Source of the DNA: JBFLYN01 sp040756655
GTDB lineage: Bacteria > Bacillota > Sulfobacillia > UBA8153
Direction of reading: 5' to 3'
DNA length: 9,413 bases
Assembly (NCBI GenBank): GCA_040756655.1
Contig: JBFLYN010000057.1
Span: 1 to 9,413, forward strand
The position numbers and the translations under genes were made by a program. Of this stretch, positions 5,651 through 9,413 are shown one piece after another. The notes under the pieces are model-generated. The model saw only the letters and a program-made list of their open reading frames with translations, made no database searches and was not told where the DNA came from. Numbering within the stretch: the first letter of the stretch is position 1; every line of letters begins with the position of its first letter.

Positions 5651-7342
5651 TTGGAGTTAGTCCACCGGCGCATTGCGAGAGTTATCACCTGCTTTGCCAT
5701 GCTCTTGGTATTTCTGACCCTGCAACTGGCGCGCATTCAACTGGTGGGCGTGGTGGCAGGACGCAGGCTCGGGCAGGAGGCCGTCCGCCAGCGTACGCCT
5801 GGCGTCCCCATCGAGGTGGTGCGCGGTGACATCTACGACCGCAACCTCATCTCCCTGACTGCCGGTGGCGTTCGCCAATCGGTGGTGGCGTTCCCTTCCA
5901 TTACTTCCGGCCTCAAGGCGGGAGTCGCGCCGGCTGAGTGGGCGGCATGGCTGTCCGGCGTGTCGGCCGTACTGGGCCTGGGCGTTTCCGAACTTGATGC
6001 CGTCTTGGGTACTCCGGGCCCTCCCCGGAGACTGAGAGTGAACGTAGCACCCGGGGTGGCCGAGGCCGTGTGGGTGGCAAACTGGCCCGGGATCGTGGCC
6101 GTGACCGAAAAGATCCGCTACGGCCCGGATTCCCTGGCCCGGCACCTGGTCGGGTACGTCCTACCTCACGCGTACACCAACCCGGCAGACAACTTGGGCG
6201 TGGCCGGCCTGGAAGGAAGGTACGACGCCCTTCTGAAGGGAAGCGGCCCAGAGCTCTTGGTAGCTTGCGTCAACGCCCACCAGGAACTCATTGCCGGGCT
6301 GGGCTATCGCGTCCAGCAGGGCGCTCCCCGGGATCCCGGGCACTCACTGATCCTTACCCTGGATGCCTCCATCCAGCGAATGGTTGAGGAGGTCTTGGAT
6401 AGTCGCGGCATCAACAGAGGAGCTGCTGTGGTAGTTAACCCCTACACCGGTGAGATCCTGGCCATGGCCAGCCGGCCTAACTACGACCAGAACCAGCCGC
6501 ACCTTGCCTTCGAGACCCCGGGGGCGTTGATCAACGTCGCGGTCAGCCCGTACCAGGCAGGCTCGGTGTTCAAACTGGTGGTGGCAGCTGCTGCCATCGA
6601 AGAAGGCCTGGTGAGGCTGGACGAGAAGTTCAGCTGCAGCGGTGAAATCCTGGTAGTCAGCCGGGTCTTCGCGTGCTCGCACCAGTCCCGGGGCGGGCAT
6701 GGTACCATCAGCTTCCAAGATGCTATGGCCTATTCCTGTAACGTAGCGTTTATCCAAGTGGCCCAGAGGCTGGGCGCCCGCAAGCTGGTGGAGTATGCCA
6801 GCAGGTTCGGCCTGGGCACGCGTACCGGTGTGGAGATAGAGCGGGAGGCGGCAGGACGCCTCCCCGGGGACCTCTGGATGGGGCCCGAGGCCCTGGCCAA
6901 CCTGGCCTTGGGCCAGGGAGTCCTCGAGGTTACACCCCTGCAGATGGCCATGGTGGTATCCGCCCTGGTCAACGATGGAGTGATGCCCGCGCCCTGGCTG
7001 GTCCGGGAGGTCCGGGACGCACGCGGGTTCACTTTGGAAGAGCACCGGGCTCCCGCCGCCACCCGGGTGGTTAGCGCGGAGACGGCCCGCCAGCTGCGGT
7101 TGGCCATGTTTGCCGTGACCACCTACGGCACCGGCCAGTCTGCCCAAATCACCTACCGCTCGGCGGGCAAGACCGGCTCGGCCGAGACCCGCCCGCGCCT
7201 GCCCACGCACGCCTGGTTTGCCGGATTCGCTCCCTTTTACGTGCCCCGGTACGTGATGGTGGTTTTCGCCGAGCAAGCCGGGGCAGGTGGGGTAGTGGCC
7301 GCCCCGGTGTTCAGGGCGGTCATGGAAAGGCTGTTGCCGTAG
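5651..7342 (+). CDS. Class B penicillin-binding protein (peptidoglycan transpeptidase)
   Basis: The protein has 563 residues from TTG 5651, with AGGAGG at 5637-5642, 8 bases upstream. A single N-terminal membrane anchor (about 12-35) precedes the class B pedestal motif RGDIYDRN (58-65) and a dimerisation-type domain (about 65-225). The transpeptidase domain (about 230-563) has all three penicillin-binding motifs: SVFK (Ser305 nucleophile, Lys308), SCN (362-364) and KTG (507-509). GSVFKLVVAAAAIEEG and NLALGQGVLEVTPLQMA are typical. There is no PASTA domain. It cross-links glycan-strand peptides outside the membrane. It resembles SpoVD/PBP2-type enzymes, and its place just before sigK suggests a role in spore cortex or asymmetric septum wall (inference), but a vegetative PBP is not excluded. 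No ftsL, murE or mraY is nearby. Confidence 0.93.
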   Translation: MELVHRRIARVITCFAMLLVFLTLQLARIQLVGVVAGRRLGQEAVRQRTPGVPIEVVRGDIYDRNLISLTAGGVRQSVVAFPSITSGLKAGVAPAEWAAWLSGVSAVLGLGVSELDAVLGTPGPPRRLRVNVAPGVAEAVWVANWPGIVAVTEKIRYGPDSLARHLVGYVLPHAYTNPADNLGVAGLEGRYDALLKGSGPELLVACVNAHQELIAGLGYRVQQGAPRDPGHSLILTLDASIQRMVEEVLDSRGINRGAAVVVNPYTGEILAMASRPNYDQNQPHLAFETPGALINVAVSPYQAGSVFKLVVAAAAIEEGLVRLDEKFSCSGEILVVSRVFACSHQSRGGHGTISFQDAMAYSCNVAFIQVAQRLGARKLVEYASRFGLGTRTGVEIEREAAGRLPGDLWMGPEALANLALGQGVLEVTPLQMAMVVSALVNDGVMPAPWLVREVRDARGFTLEEHRAPAATRVVSAETARQLRLAMFAVTTYGTGQSAQITYRSAGKTGSAETRPRLPTHAWFAGFAPFYVPRYVMVVFAEQAGAGGVVAAPVFRAVMERLLP

Positions 7343-7463
7343 GTCGCGCGTCTCCACAAAATGCCAAGAGTGGGCCATGCACCGACCCACCTTCCTCCCC
7401 GTATGATCTAAGCAGTGTTGTTATTGCCATCTGGGCTCACGAAGGTTGGGAGGGAGGCATGCT
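7343..7463 (+). promoter_or_regulatory. PBP-sigK intergenic region, probable sigK promoter
   Basis: The 121-base gap contains only a weak 5-bp hairpin, GTGGG (7370-7374) with CCCAC (7386-7390). TATGAT (7402-7407) fits a -10 box. No matching -35 (SigA or SigE) stands out. In Bacillus, sigK is read by SigE with SpoIIID, and no clear SpoIIID site was identified here. GGGAGGGAGG (7448-7457) is the sigK ribosome binding site. Confidence 0.25.
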
Positions 7464-8172
7464 GTGCTGGTAGGACTACTGGCTCTCACCAGTGCCACTT
7501 TGGTCCGGTGGCTGCTCACGGCGGCTGGCTACCTGACAGGTTCGAACACTTTCCCTCAGCCTCTGTCCGAAGCTGAAGAAGGCCGTTGCCTGCAGCTTAT
7601 GGAAAGCGGGAACCTGGAAGCCCGCAACCGGTTGATCGAGCACAACCTCAGGCTGGTTGCGCATATTGTGAAGAAGTTCGACGTAGGCCAGGAGGACACC
7701 GAAGACCTGATATCCATCGGCACCGTGGGACTGATCAAAGCCATCAACACCTTCAACCAGGATAAGGGGACGCGCCTGGCCACCTACGCGGCCCGGTGCA
7801 TCGAAAACGAGATCCTCATGCACTTTCGGTCACTGAGAAAGCTGAGGGGGGAGGTCTTCTTGCATGACCCCATCGGAGTGGACCGGGAGGGCAACGAGAT
7901 CACCTTCATCGACATCCTTGGTTCCGACCCCGATGAAGTCCCCGAGCACGTTGGCCAAAAGCTCGAAGAAGCCAGGTTGGCCCGGGGCGTGAGCATGCTG
8001 GAAGGCAAAGAACGCGAAGTCTTGGTGTTACGGTATGGATTGGAGGGCCGCTCCCGCCGCACCCAGCGGGAGATCGCCAAGCGCCTGGGCATATCCCGCT
8101 CCTATGTCTCTCGTATCGAGAAGAGAGCCCTCCAGAGGGCCAGGCACCTCCTGGACGAGGGAGCCTGCCTGT
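7464..8172 (+). CDS. sigK: RNA polymerase sporulation sigma factor SigK (pro-form, intact gene)
   Basis: The protein has 236 residues (stop at 8172-8174). GTG 7464 is chosen because GGGAGGGAGG lies 6 bases upstream; a TTG at 7446 is in frame but would lie within that site. The start is the hydrophobic pro-sequence (1-22, LVGLLALTSATLVRWLL), then YLTGSNTFPQPL, matching the region after the cleavage site of Bacillus pro-SigK; cleavage by SpoIVFB is expected near Gly22-Tyr23. Region 2 (52-125) holds ARNRLIEHNLRLVAHIVKKF, EDLISIGTVGLIKAI and ATYAARCIENEILMH, all nearly identical to SigK. HDPIGVDREGNEI (134-146) is the SigE/SigK-type linker. Region 4 (181-230) has TQREIAKRLGISRSYVSRIEKRAL, the -35-binding helix-turn-helix. 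It directs late mother-cell transcription. The gene is unbroken, with no skin-type element. Confidence 0.96.
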
Positions 8173-8183
8173 GACGGGAAACA

Positions 8184-8210
8184 CAAGGGGACCGCCCGGC
8201 GGCCCCCTTG
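8184..8210 (+). terminator. Terminator-like hairpin after sigK
   Basis: CAAGGGG (8184-8190) and CCGC (8192-8195) pair with GCGG (8199-8202) and CCCCTTG (8204-8210), with one A-C mismatch and a CCG loop. It starts 10 bases after the sigK stop. The stem is very stable but CCCCGGCC follows instead of a T-run, so it may work by stalling or with Rho, or only protect the mRNA end. Confidence 0.5.
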
Positions 8211-8240
8211 CCCCGGCCGCGAGAGGGACGGGCTCAAGGA

Positions 8241-9165
8241 CGGGTAAGAAGTAAGATTCAGTCTCTTGGAGAATGGTGTCAGGAGTGGCGGGAATCACTA
8301 CGCCGGGAAGGATGCTTTTTGCTGGCTCCAGGGGAATTCCAAGAAGACGCCGAGTACCTGGTGGCAACGCTCTTGAAAGTACAACCTGGACCTGAACTTC
8401 ACGTGCCCTTGGCAGAACTCCGGGAAGAAGGTGCCCGGCTCACCAAAACCGCGAGGGAGGGCCCGCTCGCTGTCGAAAGGGCTGGACCCTCAGGCATCCC
8501 ATACGGACCTCCTGGTGGCTTCTCCCGGCGGGGCGGTCCGCCGGACGCGAGTCCCGTTCTGCCTGGCCATGCCGCTGACAAGATCCGCCGGCCGCGGCAG
8601 GAGGAAACCGTGCAACCCAGCTACGAGGTACCGGGGGGGACCAGGGACTTGTACGGATTCCCACCTTCAAACTTGCCCGACACCTCGGTGGAGGCCGTCT
8701 GCCGGGAGTTCGTTGGCGCGGGGGCCGGGGCCCCATGGTGTCTATGTTCAGGAGGTCCTGTCCCACCCGGTGAGTGCGTACCTGGAAGCTCCAGCTTAGG
8801 CGTTTCCCTATCCCTACCTCTTACCCATGCAGGACCCGGCTAGCGTTTTGTGCCCGGTGTTTGCCGGCCAGGTACTACTCCTTGCCGATAGATGGATCTT
8901 CAGCGCGGGTAATGAGCTGGCCTCGGGCTTTTCCCGTAACGGCATGAGACTCATCGTAGGTGAGAGCACTGCTGGGGGATGGACCGGGGAAGTCTTTGAT
9001 TTCACCATGCCTCACAGCCGGTCGGAGTTCTCCCTGAGCACCAAGACCTTCGAGGAAGGTGTGATCCACCCGGATGATTATATTACTCTGGACCACGGAG
9101 ATTTTCTCAAGGGCAGGTATACGTACGGGAGTACTCCCTGGCGCTGGCGCCGTAGAAGATGCGTG
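8241..9165 (+). pseudogene. Decayed S41-family peptidase
   Basis: No frame stays intact. The first part (8241-8450) reads as an N-terminal helical region, EFQEDAEYLVATLLKVQPG and HVPLAELREEGARL, the pattern that opens S41-like peptidases of this type. The middle (8450-8820) is scrambled over frames; a piece LPDTSVEAVCREF (about 8672-8710) may belong to it. The C-terminal third is clear in another frame from 8827: LLLADRWIFSAGNELA (predicted catalytic Ser codon at 8902-8904), RLIVGESTAGG, VFDFTMPHSRSEFSLSTKTF, HPDDYITLDHGDFLKGR. This is the S41 core with its TFSSxN-like nucleophile loop. The reading shifts again near 9115-9130 and stops follow in all frames. No start codon with a ribosome binding site was found. 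It is non-functional as read. It resembles the M14 pseudogene in degree of decay. Confidence 0.75.
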
Positions 9166-9245
9166 AGAACCTGTGGCAACCGCTCCATGGCTAGTTGTCA
9201 TAGGACTCTGCTTTCGCCGAGAATGGTGAAGGTGGTTTTGGGGCT

Positions 9246-9301
9246 GGGGCACCCGCTTACATTACGGGGCTTGTGCCCCCTTCTGAGGGTCAAGTCTCAG
9301 A
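9246..9301. repeat. Two inverted repeats between S41 pseudogene and right-edge gene
   Basis: GGGGCAC (9246-9252) pairs with GTGCCCC (9273-9279), and inside it CCG (9253-9255) can pair with CGG (9265-9267). Next to it TCTGAG (9282-9287) pairs with CTCAGA (9296-9301). Neither is followed by a T-run on either strand. They occupy the 3' region of two convergent genes, so a role in transcript ends is plausible. The rest of 9166-9324 shows nothing recognisable. Confidence 0.25.
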
Positions 9302-9324
9302 GTGTCTGTAAAAAGCGGTCTGGG

Positions 9325-9413
9325 TCATGCGGTGGCGACATCCTTTCTCGTTGACTCAGCCAATCGCCGTTCAGCCTGCCGCTGTCGTTCCCGGGCCTCG
9401 ATGTAGCGCTCCA
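9325..9413 (-). CDS. C-terminal end of unidentified gene (cut by window edge)
   Basis: On the minus strand an open frame enters from the right edge and ends at a TGA (9325-9327). The 28 visible residues begin ERYIEARERQRQAERRLAES and end with TRKDVATA. They are strongly charged, rich in Arg, Glu and Gln, and look like one amphipathic or coiled-coil helix with a short tail. This composition is typical of a real protein end and unlike the noise in the other frames. No family can be named from it. Confidence 0.4.
   Translation of the reverse strand, partial: ERYIEARERQRQAERRLAESTRKDVATA

Noticed and set aside
6344..7390. Minus-strand 348-codon frame opposite the PBP.
   Set aside because: Antisense shadow of a clear transpeptidase; low-complexity His/Gly/Gln-rich translation with no domain.
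1..9413. CRISPR array, insertion sequence, integrase, or new defence system.
   Set aside because: No regularly spaced direct repeats, no transposase or integrase motifs and no defence-type domains were seen; the intact genes are housekeeping or sporulation types.

Overview
The window looks like chromosome of a GC-rich, endospore-forming member of the Bacillota (Firmicutes), most like the thermophilic Clostridia (Moorella/Desulfotomaculum type). This is inferred from an intact mother-cell sigma factor SigK with its pro-sequence, an RsfA-like regulator, a class B penicillin-binding protein, strong GGAGG ribosome binding sites and frequent GTG/TTG starts. No tRNA, rRNA, CRISPR array or insertion sequence was seen.

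Layout. 1-500: no confident gene. It holds a 9-bp inverted repeat with a T-rich tail and a hairpin that resembles a T-box antiterminator. 499-843 (+): small protein resembling the DUF6514 family. 855-2058 (-): a ClpP/SppA-fold serine protease of the serine-dehydrogenase-proteinase type, followed by a probable 69-residue Gly/Pro/Ala-rich protein whose ribosome binding site lies just after the protease stop. 2219-3537 (+): decayed M14 zinc carboxypeptidase with frameshifts, a nonsense codon and a lost zinc ligand. 3523-4194 (-): Rossmann-fold protein resembling pyrroline-5-carboxylate reductase. 4195-4455: divergent intergenic region with an orphan terminator.

4456-8174 (+) is the intact core: a Myb-like/coiled-coil protein (RsfA-like), a COG2426 small membrane protein, a class B PBP and SigK, ending in a GC-rich hairpin. 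All four face the same way, have short gaps and fit a sporulation/cell-envelope theme. A single operon is not shown, because 121 bp separate the PBP from sigK. 8240-9165 (+): decayed S41 peptidase. 9166-9324: intergenic inverted repeats. 9325-9413 (-): C-terminal end of an unidentified gene that continues past the window.

The main theme is one well-kept sporulation-linked block flanked by two decayed peptidase genes (M14 and S41). Nothing here is convincing as a new defence or mobile system. The most unusual items are the T-box-like element at the left edge, the small gene coupled to the protease, the structured start of the COG2426 gene with an overlapping 8-codon leader, and the orphan terminator at 4280-4305.
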